From: Colletes latitarsis | Taxonomy: Eukaryota > Arthropoda > Insecta > Hymenoptera > Colletidae | Direction: 5' to 3' | Assembly (NCBI RefSeq): GCF_051014445.1 | Contig: NW_027488366.1 | Coordinates: 23,640,001 to 23,704,000, forward strand | Length of the DNA stretch: 64,000 nucleotides | In this document: positions 13,350-27,358 of the stretch, one piece after another | How the letters are laid out: every line of letters begins with the position of its first letter | Position numbering within the stretch: position 1 is the first letter of the stretch | The notes under the pieces: generated by a model | The model's input: only the letters and a program-made list of their open reading frames with translations | Databases searched by the model: none | What the model was told of the DNA's origin: nothing | Made by a program: the position numbers and the translations under genes

Positions 13350-16300
13350 AAGTATGAGTCTGATGAGATCAAATCCCAGACCTATCCCAGACCTAACTTG
13401 CGTTATCCTCTAAAATTTTGATCGAAACCAGGCTTAATCGACTGTTTCAGTGTGGTACCACACTACTACGTGATCCAAACCAGAAAAAACCCAGGATCCG
13501 TCCAACAAGTATGTGAAGAATGCGAGAGTATGAGTCTGATGAGTGAAAATCCCAGGCCTAACCTAGACCTAACATGAGTTATACTCTAAGATATTGATCG
13601 AAACCTGGTTTAATCGACTGTTTCAGTGTGGTACCGCATTACTATGTTATCCAAACCAGAAAATAACCCAGGATCTGTTCAACGAGTATGTGCAGTGTGC
13701 GAAAGTATGAGTCTGATGAGGTCAAATCCCAGACCAATCCCAGACTTAACTTGCGTTATCCTCTAAAATATTGATCGAAACCAGGTTTAATCGACTGTTT
13801 CAGTGTGGTACCACATTACTACGTGATCCAAACCAGAAAATAACCCAGGATCTGTTCAAGGAGTATGTGAAGTGTGCGAAAGTATGAGTCTGATGAGGTC
13901 AAATCCCAGACGTATCCCAGACCTAACTTGCGTTATCCTCTAAAATTTTGATCGAAACCAGGTTTAATCGACTGTTTCAGTGTGGTACCACATTACTACG
14001 TGATCCAAACCAGAAAAAACCCAGGATCCGTTCAACAAGTATGTGAAGAATGCGAAAGTATGAGTCTGATGAGTGAAAATCCCAGACCTAACCTAGACCT
14101 AACATGCGTTATCCCCTAAAATATTGATCCAAACCAGGTTTAATGGACTGTTTCAGTGTGGTACCACACTACTACGTGATCCAAACCAGAAAAAACCCAG
14201 GATCTGTTTAACAAGTATGTGAAAAACGCGAAAGTATGAGCCTGATGAGGGCAAATCCCAGACATATCCCAGACCTAACTTGCGTTGTCCTCTAAGATAT
14301 TGATGGAAACCAGGTTTAATTGACTGTTTCAGTGTTGTACTTCATTACTACGTGTTGCAATCCAGAAAAAGCCCAGGATCTAGCCATCAAGTATGAGAAA
14401 TATGCGAAAGAATGAGCCTGATGAGAGCAAATCCCAGACCAAACGTAGACCTAACATGAATTATTCTCTAAAATATTGAGTGAAACCAGGTTTAATTGAC
14501 TGTTTCAGTGTGGTCCCACATTACTACGTGATCCAATCCAGAGATAGCCCAGGATCTAGCCATGAAGTATGAGAAATATGCGAAAGTAAGAGCCTGATGA
14601 GGGCAAATCCTAGACCTATCCCAGACCTAACTTGCGTTATCCTCTAAAATATTGATCGAAACCAGGTTTAATTGCCTGTTTCAGTGTGGTACCGCATTAC
14701 TATGTGATCCAAACCAGAAAATAACCCAGGATCTGTTCAACGAGTATGTGAAGTGTGCGAAAGTATGAGTCTGATGAGATCAAATCCCAGACCTATCCCA
14801 GACCTAACTTGCGTTATCCTCTAAAATTTTGATCGAAACCAGGTCTAATCGACTGTTTCAGTGTGGTACCACATTACTACGTGATGCAAACCAGAAAAAA
14901 CCCAGGATCAGTTCAACAAGTATGTGAAGAATGCGAAAGTATGAGTCTGATCAGTGAAAATCCCAGGCCTAACCTAGACCTAGCTTGCGTTATCCTCTAA
15001 AATATTGATCGAAACCAGGTTTAATCGACTGTTTCAGTGTGGTACCACATTACTACGTGTCCCAAACCAGAAGAAACCCATGATCTGTTCAACAAGTATG
15101 TGAAAAACGCGAAAGTATGAGCCTGATGAGGGCAAATCCCAGACCTATCCCAGACCTAACTTGTGTTATCCTCTAAAATATTGATCGAAACCAGGTTTAG
15201 TTGACCGTTTCAGTGTGGTGCCTCATTACTACGTGATCCAAACCAGAAAAAGCCCAGGATCTAGCCATCAAGTATGAGAAATATGCGAAAGAATGAGCCT
15301 GATGAGAGCAAATCCAAGACCTAACCTAGGCCTAACATGCGTTATCCTCTAAAATATTGAGCGAAACCAGGTTTAATGGATTGTTTCAGTGTGGTACCAC
15401 ACTACTTCGTGATCCGAACCAGACAAAACCCAGGATCTGTTCAACAAGAATGTGAAAAACGCGAAACTCTGAGCCTGATGAGGGCAAATCTAAGACCTAA
15501 CCCAGACCTAAGATGCGTTATCCTCTAAAATATTTATCCAGACCAGGTTTCATTGAATGTTTCAGTGTGGTACCACTTTACTACGTGATCCAATCCAGAG
15601 ATAGCCCAGGATCTAGCCACGAAGTATGAGAAATATGCGAAAGTAGGAGCCTGATGAGGGCAAATCCTAGACCTATCCCAGACCTAACTTGCGTTATCCT
15701 CTAAAATATTGATCGAAACCAGGTTTAATTGCCTGTTTGAGCGTGGTACCACATTACTACGTGATACAATCCAGAAACAGCCCAGGATCTGTTCAACATG
15801 TATGAGAAATATGCGAAAGAAAGGGCCTGATGAGAGCAAATCCCAGACCTAACCTAGACCTAACGTGAATTATTCTCTAAAGTATTGGTCGAACCCAGGT
15901 TTAATCGACTGTTTCAGTGTGGTACCACATTACTACGTGATCCAAACCAGAAAATAACCCAGGATCTGTTCAAGGAGTATGTGAAGTGTGCGAAAGTATG
16001 AGCCTGACGAGTGAAAATCCCAGGCCTAACCTAGACCTAACACGCGATATCCTCTAAAATATTGATCGAAACCTGGTTTAATCGACTGTTTCAGTGTGGT
16101 ACCACATTACTATGTGATCCAAACCAGAAAATAACCCAGGATCTGTTCAAGGAGTATGTGAAGTGTGCGAAAGTATGAGTCTGATGAGGTCAAATCCCAG
16201 ACGTATCCCAGACCTAACTTGCGTTATCCTCTAAAATTTTGATCGAAACCAGGTTTAATCGACTGTTTCAGTGTGGTACCACATTACTACGTGATCCAAA

Positions 16301-16874
16301 CCAGAAAAAACCCAGGATCCGTTCAACAAGTATGTGAAGAATGCGAAAGTATGAGTCTGATGAGTGAAAATCCCAGACCTAACCTAGACCTAACATGCGT
16401 TATCCCCTAAAATATTGATCCAAACCAGGTTTAATGGACTGTTTCAGTGTGGTACCACACTACTACGTGATCCAAACCAGAAAAAACCCAGGATCTGTTT
16501 AACAAGTATGTGAAAAACGCGAAAGTATGAGCCTGATGAGGGCAAATCCCAGACATATCCCAGACCTAACTTGCGTTGTCCTCTAAGATATTGATGGAAA
16601 CCAGGTTTAATTGACTGTTTCAGTGTTGTACTTCATTACTACGTGTTGCAATCCAGAAAAAGCCCAGGATCTAGCCATCAAGTATGAGAAATATGCGAAA
16701 GAATGAGCCTGATGAGAGCAAATCCCAGACCAAACGTAGACCTAACATGAATTATTCTCTAAAATATTCAGTGAAACCAGGTTTAATTGACTGTTTCAGT
16801 GTGGTCCCACATTACTACGTGATCCAATCCAGAGATAGCCCAGGATCTAGCCATGAAGTATGAGAAATATGCGA
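13350..16874 (+). repeat. 3525-bp tandem duplication, copy 2
   Basis: Second copy of the 20-monomer block. The junction near 13340-13360 joins a GCCATGAAG-type monomer directly to one with TGATGAGATCAAATC, a combination not seen at the copy's far end. This is the expected scar of an unequal exchange. Confidence 0.85.
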
Positions 16875-16960
16875 AAGTAAGAGCCTGATGAGGGCAAATC
16901 CTAGACCTATCCCAGACCTAACTTGCGTTATCCTCTAAAATATTGATCGAAACCAGGTTT

Positions 16961-16965
16961 AATTG
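16961..16965. other. Empty paralogous site for the solo LTR
   Basis: GGTTTAATTGCCTGTTTCAG is uninterrupted here. The flanks match those of the solo LTR at 6691-8322 on both sides, so this is a duplicate of the insertion locus without the element and with a single AATTG. Confidence 0.82.
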
Positions 16966-19900
16966 CCTGTTTCAGCGTGGTACCACATTACTACGTGATA
17001 CAATCCAGAAACAGCCCAGGATCTGTTCAACATGTATGAGAAATATGCGAAAGAAAGGGCCTGATGAGAGCAAATCCCAGACCTAACCTAGACCTAACAT
17101 GAATTATTCTCTAAAATATTGATCGAAACTAGGTTTAATCGACTGTTTCAGTGTGGTACCACATTACTACGTGATCCAAACCAGAAAATAACCCAGGATC
17201 TGTTCAAGGAGTATGTGAAGTGTGCGAAAGTATGAGTCTGATGAGGGCAAATCCCAGACATATCCCAGACCTAACTTGCGTTGTCCTCTAAGATATTGAT
17301 GGAAACCAGGTTTAATTGACTGTTTCAGTGTTGTACTTCACTACTACGTGATGCAATCCAGAAAAAGCCCAGGATCTAGCCGTCAAGTATGAGAAATATG
17401 CGAAAGAATGAGCCTGATGAGAGCAAATCCCAGACCTAACCTAGACCTAACATGAATTATTCTCTAAAATATTGATCGAAACCAGGTTTAATTGACTGTT
17501 TCAGTGTGGTCCCACATTACTACGTGATCCAAACGAGAAAAAACCCAGGATCTGTTCAACAAGTATGTGAAGAATGCGAAAGTATGAGTCTGATGAGTGA
17601 AAATCCCAGGCCTAACCTAGACCTAACATGAGTTATACTCTAAAATATTCATCGAAACCTGGTTTAATCGACTGTTTCAGTGTGGTACCGCATTACTATG
17701 TGATCCAAACCAGAAAATAACCCAGGATCTGTTCAAGGAGTATGTGAAGTGTGCGAAAGTATGTGTCTGATCAGGTCAAATCCCAGACCTATCCCAGACC
17801 TAACTTGCGTTATCCTCTAAAATTTTGATCGAAACCAGGTTTAATCGACTGTTTCAGTGTGGTACCACACTACTACGTGATCCAAACCAGAAAAAACCCA
17901 GGATCCGTCCAACAAGTATGTGAAGAATGCGAAAGTATGAGTCTGATGAGTGAAAATCCCAGGCCTAACCTAGACCTAACATGAGTTATACTCTAAAATA
18001 TTGATCGAAACCTGGTTTAATCGACTGTTTCAGTGTGGTACCGCATTACTATGTGATCCAAACCAGAAAATAACCCAGGATCTGTTCAACGAGTATGTGA
18101 AGTGTGCGAAAGTATGAGTCTGATGAGATCAAATCCCAGACCTATCCCAGACCTAACTTGCGTTATCCTCTAAAATTTTGATCGAAACCAGGTTTAATCG
18201 ACTGTTTCAGTGTGGTACCACACTACTACGTGATCCAAACCAGAAAAAACCCAGGATCCGTCCAACAAGTATGTGAAGAATGCGAGAGTATGAGTCTGAT
18301 GAGTGAAAATCCCAGGCCTAACCTAGACCTAACATGAGTTATACTCTAAAATATTGATCGAAACCTGGTTTAATCGACTGTTTCAGTGTGGTACCGCATT
18401 ACTATGTGATCCAAACCAGAAAATAACCCAGGATCTGTTCAAGGAGTATGTGAAGTGTGCGAAAGTATGAGTCTGATGAGGGCAAATCCCAGACATATCC
18501 CAGACCTAACTTGCGTTGTCCTCTAAGATATTGATGGAAACCAGGTTTAATTGACTGTTTCAGTGTTGTACTTCACTACTACGTGATGCAATCCAGAAAA
18601 AGCCCAGGATCTAGCCGTCAAGTATGAGAAATATGCGAAAGAATGAGCCTGATGAGAGCAAATCCCAGGCCTAACCTAGACCTAACATGAGTTATACTCT
18701 AAGATATTGATCGAAACCTGGTTTAATCGACTGTTTCAGTGTGGTACCGCATTACTATGTTATCCAAACCAGAAAATAACCCAGGATCTGTTCAACGAGT
18801 ATGTGCAGTGTGCGAAAGTATGAGTCTGATGAGGTCAAATCCCAGACCAATCCCAGACTTAACTTGCGTTATCCTCTAAAATATTGATCGAAACCAGGTT
18901 TAATCGACTGTTTCAGTGTGGTACCACATTACTACGTGTTCCAAACCAGAAAAAACCCAGGATCTGTTCAACAAGTATGTGAAGAATGCGAAAGTATGTG
19001 TCTGATGAGTGAAAATCCCAGGGCTAACCTAGACCTAACATGCGTTATCCTCTAAAATATTGATCGAAACCAGGTTTAATCGACTGTTTCAGTGTGGTAC
19101 CACATTACTACGTGATGCAAACCAGAAAAAACCCAGGATCAGTTCAACAAGTATGTGAAGAATGCGAAAGTATGAGTCTGATCAGTGAAAATCCCAGGCC
19201 TAACCTAGACCTAGCTTGCGTTATCCTCTAAAATATTGATCGAAACCAGGTTTAATCGACTGTTTCAGTGTGGTACCACATTACTACGTGTCCCAAACCA
19301 GAAGAAACCCATGATCTGTTCAACAAGTATGTGAAAAACGCGAAAGTATGAGCCTGATGAGGGCAAATCCCAGACCTATCCCAGACCTAACTTGTGTTAT
19401 CCTCTAAAATATTGATCGAAACCAGGTTTAGTTGACCGTTTCAGTGTGGTACCTCATTACTACGTGATCCAAACCAGAAAAAACCCAGGATCCGTTCAAC
19501 AAGTATGTGAAGAATGCGAAAGTATGAGTCTGATCACTGAAAATCTCAGGCCTTACCTACACCTAACTTGCGTTGTCCTCTAAAATAGTGATGGAAACCA
19601 GGTTTCATTGACTGTTTCAGTGTGGTACTACATTACTACGTGACGCAATCCAGAAAAAGCCCAGGATCTAGCCATCAAGTATGAGAAATATGCGAAAGAA
19701 TGAGCCTGATGAGAGCAAATCCCAGACCTAACCTAGACCTAACATGCGTTATCCTCTAAAATATTGAGCGAAACCAGGTTTAATGGACTGTTTCAGTGTG
19801 GTACCACACTACTTCGTGATCTAAACCAGACAAAACCCAGGATCTGTTCATCAAGAATGTGAAAAACGCGAAACTGTGAGCCTGATAAGGGCAAATCTTA

Positions 19901-21474
19901 CACCTAACCCAGACCTAAGATGCATTATCCTCTAAAATATATATCCAGGCCAGGTTTCATTGAATGTTTCAGTGTGGTACCACTTTACTACGGGATCCAA
20001 TCCAGAAATAGCCCAGGATCTAGCCATGAAGTATGAGAAATATGCGACAGTAGGAGCCTGATGAGGGCATATCCTAGACCTATCCCAGACCTAACTTGCG
20101 TTATCCTCTAAAATATTGATCGAAACCAGGTTTAATTGACTGTTTCAGCGTGGTACCACATTACTACGTGATACAATCGAGAAGCAGCCCAGGATCCGTA
20201 CAACAAGTATTTAAAGAATGCGAAAGTATGAGTCTGATGATTGAAAATTCCAGGCCTAACCTAGACCTAACATGCGTTATCCTCTAAAATATTGATCGAA
20301 ACCTGGTTTAATCGACTGTTTCAGTGTGGTTCCACATTACTATGTGATCCAAACCAGAAAATAATCCAGGATCTGTTCAAGGAGTATGTGAAGTGTGCGA
20401 AAGTATGAGTCTGATGAGGTCAAATCCCAGACCTATCCCAGACCTAACTTGCGTTATCCTCTAAAATTTTGATCGAAACCAGGTTTAATCGACTGTTTCA
20501 GTGTGGTACCACATCACTACGTGATCCAAACCAGAAAAAACACAGGATCCGTTCAACAAGTATGTGAAGAATGCGAAAGTATGAGTCTGATGAGTGAAAA
20601 TCCCAGGCCTAACCTAGACCTAACATGCGTTATCTGCAAAAATATTGATCGAAACCTGGTTTAATCGACTGTTTCAGTGTGGTACCACATTAGTATGTGA
20701 TCCAAACCAGAAAATAACCCAGGATCTGTTCAACGAGTATCTGAAGTGTGCGAAAGTATGAGTCTGATGAGGTCAAATCCCAGACCTATCCCAGACCTAA
20801 CTTGCGTTATCCTCTAAAATATTTATCGAAACCAGGTTTAATTGACCGTTTCAGTGTGGTACCACATTACTACGTGATCCAAACCAGAAAAAACCCAGGA
20901 TCCGTTTACAAGTATGTGAAGAATGCGAAAGTATGAGTCTGATCAGTGAAAATCCCAGGCCTAACCTAGACCTAACATGAGTTATACTCTAAAATATTGA
21001 TCGAAACCTGGTTTAATCGACTGTTTCAGTGTGGTACCACATTACTATGTGATCCAAACCAGAAAATAACCCAGGATCTAGCCATCAAGTCAGAGAAATA
21101 TGCGAAAGAATGAGCCTGATGAGAGCAAATCCCAGACCTAACCTAGACCTAACATGAATTATTCTCTAAAATATTGATCGAGACCAGGTTTAATCGACTG
21201 TTTCAGTGTGGTACCACATTACTACGTGATTCAAACCAGAAAAAACCGAGGATCAGTTCAACAAGTATGTGAACAATGCGAAAGTATGAGTCTGATGAGT
21301 GAAAATCCCAGGGCTAACCTAGACCTAACATGCGTTATCCTCTAAAATATTGATCGAAACCAGGTTTAATCTACTGTTTCAGTGTGATACCACATTACTA
21401 CGTGATCCAAACCAGAAAAAACCCAGGATCAGTTCAACAAGTATGTGAAGAATGCGAAAGTATGAGTCTGATGA

Positions 21475-23970
21475 GTGAAAATCCCAGTGCTAACCTAGAC
21501 CTAACATGCGTTATCCACTAAAATATTGATCGAAGCCAGGTTTAATCGACTGTTTCAGTGTGGTATCACACTACTACGTGAACCAAACCAGAAAAAACCC
21601 ATTATCTGTTCAACAAGTATGTGAAAAACGCGAAACTGTGAGCCTGATGAGGGCAAATCTTAGACCTAACCCAGACCTAAGATGCGTTATCCTCTAAAAT
21701 ATTTATCCAGACCAGGTTTCATTGAATGTTTCAGTGTGGTACCACTTTACTACGTGATCCAATCCAGAAATAGCCCAGGATCTAGCCATGAAGTATGAGA
21801 AATATGCGAAAGAATGAGCCTGATGAGAGCAAATCCCAGACCTAACCTAGACCTAACATGAATTATTCTCTAAAATATTGATCGAGACCAGGTTTAGTCG
21901 ACTGTTTCAGTGTGGCACCACATTACTACGTGATCCAAACCAGAAAAAACCGAGGATCAGTTCAACAAGTATGTGAAGAATGCGAAAGTATGAGTCTGAT
22001 GAGTGAAAATCCCAGGGCTAACCTAGACCTAACATGCGTTATCCTCTAAAATATTGATCGAAACCAGGTTTAATCGACTGTTTCAGTGTGGTACCGCAAT
22101 ACTACGTGATCCAAACCAGAAAAAACCCAGGATCAGTTCAACAAGTATGTGAAGAATGCGAAAGTATGAGTCTGATGAGTGAAAATCCCAGTGCCAACCT
22201 AGACCTAACATGCGTTATCCACTAAAATATTGATCGAAACCTGGTTTAACCGACTGTTTCAGTGTGGTACCGCATTACTACGTGATACAATCCAGAAACA
22301 GCCCAGGATCTAGCCATCAAGTATGAGAAATATGCGAAAGTATGAGCCTGATGAGGGCAAATCCTAGTCCTAAGCCAGACCTAACATGCGTTATCCTCTA
22401 AAATATTTATCAAGACCAGGTTTAATTGATTGTCTCAGTGTGGTCCCACATTACTACGTGATCCAAACCAGAAAAAACCCAGGATCTGTTCAACAAGTAT
22501 GTGAAGAATGCGAAAGTATGAGTCTGATGAGGGCAAATCCCAGACCTATCCCAGACCTAACTTGCGTTATCCTCTAAAATATTTATCGAAACCAGGTTTA
22601 ATTGACCGTTTCAGTGTGGTACCACATTACTACGTGATCCGAACCAGAAAAAACCCAGGATCCGTTCAACAAGTATGTGAAGAATGCGAAAGTATGAGTC
22701 TGATCAGTGAAAATCCCAGGCCTAACCTAGACCTAACGTGAGTTATACTCTAAAATATTGATCGAAATCTGGTTTAATCGAATGCTTCAGTGTGGTACCA
22801 CATTACTATGTGATCCAAACCAGAAAATAACCCAGGATCTGTTCAACGAGTATGTGAAGTGTGCGAAAGTATGAGTCTGATGATGTCAAATCCCAGACCA
22901 ATCCCAGACTTAACTTGCGTTATCCTCTAAAATATTGATCGAAACCAGGTTTAATCGACTGTTTCAGTGTGGTACCACATTACTACGTGATCCAAACCAG
23001 AAAAAACCCAGGATCCGTTTACAGGTATGTGAAGAATGCGAAAGTATGAGTCTGATCAGTGAAAATCCCAGGCCTAACCTAGACCTAACATGAGTTATAC
23101 TCTAAAATATTGATCGAAACATGGTTTAATCGACTGTTTCAGTGTGGTACCACATTACTATGTGATCCAAACCAGAAAATAACCCAGGATCTAGCCATCA
23201 AGTCTGAGAAATATGCGAAAGAATGAGCATGATGAGAGCAAATCCCAGACCTAACCTAGACCTAACATGAATTATTCTCTAAAATATTGATCGAGACCAG
23301 GTTTAATCGACTGTTTCAGTGTGGTACCACATTACTACGTGATCCAAACCAGAAAAAACCGAGGATCAGTTCAACAAGTATGTGAAGAATGCGAAAGTAT
23401 GAGTCTGATGAGTGAAAATCCCAGGGCTAACCTAGACCTAACATGCGTTATCCTCTAAAATATTGATCGAAACCAGGTTTAATCTACTGTTTCAGTGTGG
23501 TACCACATTACTACGTGATCCAAACCAGAAAAAACCCAGGATCAGTTTAACAAGTTTGTGAAGAATGCGAAAGTATGAGTCTGATGAGTGAAAATCCCAG
23601 TGCTAACCTAGACCTAACATGCGTTATCCACTAAAATATTGATCGAAGCCAGGTTTAATCGACTGTTTGAGTGTGGTATCACACTACTACGTGAACCAAA
23701 CCAGAAAAAACCCATTATCTGTTCAACAAGTATGTGAAAAACGCGAAACTGTGAGCCTGATGAGGGCAAATCTTAGACCTAACCCAGACCTAAGATGCGT
23801 TATCCTCTAAAATATTTATCCAGACCAGGTTTCATTGAATGTTTCAGTGTGGTACCACTTTACTACGTGATCCAATCCAGAAATAGCACAGGATCTAGCC
23901 ATGAAGTACGAGAAATATGCGAAAGAATGAGCCTGATGAGAGCAAATCCCAGACCTAACCTAGACCTAAC
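21475..23970 (+). repeat. 2.5-kb satellite block A, copy 1
   Basis: Aligns with 41704-44199 at an offset of 20229. Shared rare variants include TATCACACTACTACGTGAAC with CCCATTATCTG, and GGTTTAACCGACTG. Copy 1 lies just left of the 2990-bp HOR array and copy 2 just right of it. Boundaries were estimated from where rare variants stop matching. Confidence 0.8.
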
Positions 23971-24368
23971 TTGCGTTATCCTCTAAAATATTGATGGAAA
24001 CCAGGTTTGATTGACTGTTTCAGCGTGGTACCACATTACTACGTGATACAATCCAGAAACAGCCCAGGATCTAGCCATGAAGTATGAGAAATATGCGAAA
24101 GTATGAGACTGATGAGTGAAAATCCCAGGGCTATCCTAGACCTAACATGCGTTATCCTCTAAAATATTGATCGAAACCAGGTGTAATCGACTGTTTCAGT
24201 GTGGTGTCACACTACTACGTGACCCAAACCAGAAAAAACCCATGATCTGTTCAACAAGTATGTGAAAAACGCGAAAGTATGAGCCTGATGAGGGCAAATC
24301 CCAGACCTATCCCAGACCTAACTTGCGTTATCCTCTAAAATATTGATCGAAACCAGGTTTAATTGACC

Positions 24369-27358
24369 GTTTCAGTGTGGTACCACATTACTACGTGATC
24401 CAAACCAGTAAAAACCCAGGATCAGTTCAACAAGTATGTGAAGAATGCGAAAGTATGAGACTGATGAGTGAAAATCCCAGGACTTACCTAGACCTAACTT
24501 GCGTTGTCCTCTATAATATTGATGGAAATCAGGTTTCAATGACTGTTTCAGTGTGGTACTACATTACTACGTGATGCAATCCAGAAAAAGCCCAGGATCT
24601 AGCCATCAAGTATGAGAAATATGCGAAAGAATGAGCCTGATGAGAGCAAATCCCAGACCTAACCTAGACCTAACTTGCGTTATCCTCTAAAATATTGATG
24701 GAAACCAGGTTTGATTGACTGTTTCAGCGTGGTACCACATTACTACGTGATACAATCCAGAAACAGCCCAGGATCTAGCCATGAAGTATGAGAAATATGC
24801 GAAAGTATGAGACTGATGAGTGAAAATCCCAGGCCTTACCTAGACATAACTTGCGTTGTCCTCTATAATATTGATGGAAACCAGGTTTCATTGACTGTTT
24901 CAGTGTGGTACTACATTACTACGTGATGCAATCCAGAAAAAGGCCAGGATCTAGCCATCAAGTGTGTGAAAAACGCGAAACTGTGAGCCTGATGAGGGCA
25001 AATCTTAGACCTAACCCAGACCTAAGATGCGTTATCCACTGAAATATTTATCCAGACCAGGTATCATTGAATGTTTCAGTGTGGTACCACTTTACTACGT
25101 GATCCACTCCAGAACTAGCCCAGGATCTAGCCATGAAGTATGAGAAATATGCGAAAGTAAGAGCCTGATGAGGGCAAATCCTAGACCTATCCCAGACCTA
25201 ACTTGCGTTATCCTCTAAAATATTGATGGAAACCAGGTTTGATTGACTGTTTCAGCGTGGTACCACATTACTACGTGATACAATCCAGAAACAGCCGAGG
25301 ATCTAGCCATGAAGTATGAGAAATATGCGAAAGTATGAGCCTGATGAGGGCAAATCCTAGACCTAACCCAGACCTAACATGCGTTATCCTCTAAAATATT
25401 TATGAAGACCAGGTTTAATTGATTGTTTCAGTGTGGTCCCACATTACTACGTGATCCAAACCAGAAAAAACCCAGGATCTGTTCAACATGTATGAGAAAT
25501 ATGCGAAAGAATGAGCCTGATGAGAGCAAATCCCAGACCTAACCTAGACCTAACATGAATTATTCTCTAAAATATTGATCGAAACCAGGTTTCATTAACT
25601 GTTTCACTGTGGTACTACATTACAACGTGATGCAATCCAGAAAGAGCCCAGGATCTGGCCATCAAGTATGAGAAATATGCGAAAGAATCAGCCTGATGAG
25701 AGCGAATCCCAGACCTAACCTAGACCTAACATGCGTTATCCTCTAAAATATTGAGCGAAACCTGGTTCAATCGACTGTTTCATTGTGGTACCACATTACT
25801 ACGTGTTCCAAACCAGAAAAAACCCAGGATCTGTTCAACGAGTATGTGAGGTGTGCGAAAGGATGAGTCTGATGAGTGCAAATCCCAGACCTATCCTTTT
25901 CCTAACATGCGTTATCCTCTATAATATTTATCAAGACCAGGTTTGATTGATTGTTTCAGTGTGGACCCACATTACTACGTGATCCAAACCAGAAAAAACT
26001 CAGGATCCGTTCAACAAGTATGTGAAGAATGCGAAAGTATGAGTCTGATGAGTGAAAATTCCAGACCTAACCTAGACCTAACATGCGTTATCCTCTAAAA
26101 TATTGATCTAAACCAGGTTTAATGGAATGTTTCAGTGTGGTACGACACTACTACGTGATCCAAACCAGAAAAAACCCAGCATCTGTTCAACAAGTATGTG
26201 AAAAACGCGAAAGTATGAGCCTGATCAGGGCAAGTCCCAGACCTATCCCAGACCTAACTTGCGTTGTCCTCTAAGATATTGATGGAAACCAGGTTTAATT
26301 GACTGTTTCAGTGTTGTACTTCATTACTACGTGATGCAATCCTGAAAAAGCCCAGGATCTAGCCATCAAGTATGAGAAATATGCGAAAGAATGAGCCTGA
26401 TGAGAGCAAACCTAGACCTAACCCAAACCTAGCATGCGTTATCCTCTAAAATATTGATCCAAACCAGGTTTAATGGACAGCTCCAGTGTGATACCACTTT
26501 ACTACGTGATCCAAAGCAGAAAAACCCTCGATCAGGTCAACATGTATGTTAAAACTGCGAAAGTATGAGTCTGATGAGAGAAAATCCCAGACCTAACCTA
26601 GACCTAACATGCGTTGTCCTCTAAAATATTGATGGAAACCAGGATTAATTGACTGTTTCAGTGTTGTACTTCATTACTACGTGATGGAATCCAGAAAAAG
26701 CCCAGGATCTAGCCATCAAGTATGAGAAATATGCGAAAGAATGAGCCTGATGAGAGCAAATCCCAGACCTAACCTAGACCTAACATGAATTATTCTCTAA
26801 AATATTGATCGAAACCAGGTTTAATTGACTGTTTCAGTGTGATCCCACATTACTACGTGATCCAAACCAGAAAAAACCCATGATCCGTTCAACAAGTATG
26901 TGAAGAATGCGAAAGTATGAGTCTGATGAGTGAAAATCCCAGACCTATCCCAGACCTAACTTGCGTTATCCTCTAAAATTTTGATCGAAACCAGGTTTAA
27001 TCGACTGTTTCAGTGTGGTACCACATTACTACGTGATCCAAACCAGAAAAAACCCAGGATCCGTTCAACAAGTATGTGAAGAATGCGAAAGTATGAGTCT
27101 GATGAATGAAAATCCCAGACCTAACCTAGACCTAACATGCGTTATCCCCTAAAATATTGATCCAAACCAGGTTTAATGGACTGTTTCAGTGTGGTACCAC
27201 ACTACTACGTGATCCAAACCAGAAAAAACCCATGATCCGTTCAACAAGTATGTGAAAAACGCGAAAGTATGAGCCTGATGAGGGCAAATCCCAGACCTAT
27301 CCCAGACCTAACTTGCGTTATCCTCTAAAATATTGATCGAAACCAGGTTTAATTGACC
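24369..27358 (+). repeat. HOR unit 1 (17-mer)
   Basis: Full-length unit. It carries the CCTGAAAAAG variant near 26341 and GATGAATGAA near 27110, both shared with unit 4 but not with unit 2. Its start is preceded by GTGTCACACTACTACGTGAC, also found before the partial unit at 45126. Confidence 0.85.

Noticed and set aside
20748..20936. Other 60-90-codon satellite frames (for example 1541-1756, 22386-22741, 59813-60082) as small proteins
   Set aside because: They are the same translated monomer seen everywhere and run through variants of noncoding satellite.
22386..22741. CENP-B box in the monomer
   Set aside because: No stretch matches the TTCG-N4-A-NN-CGGG core on either strand of the consensus as I read it.
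24377..24574. Repeated 65-codon open frames (also at 27367, 30357, 33347, 35457, 38447 and 45134) as a gene family
   Set aside because: They are HOR copies of satellite sequence, open only because a few monomers lack a stop. The 176-bp period breaks every frame, and there is no conserved start or domain.
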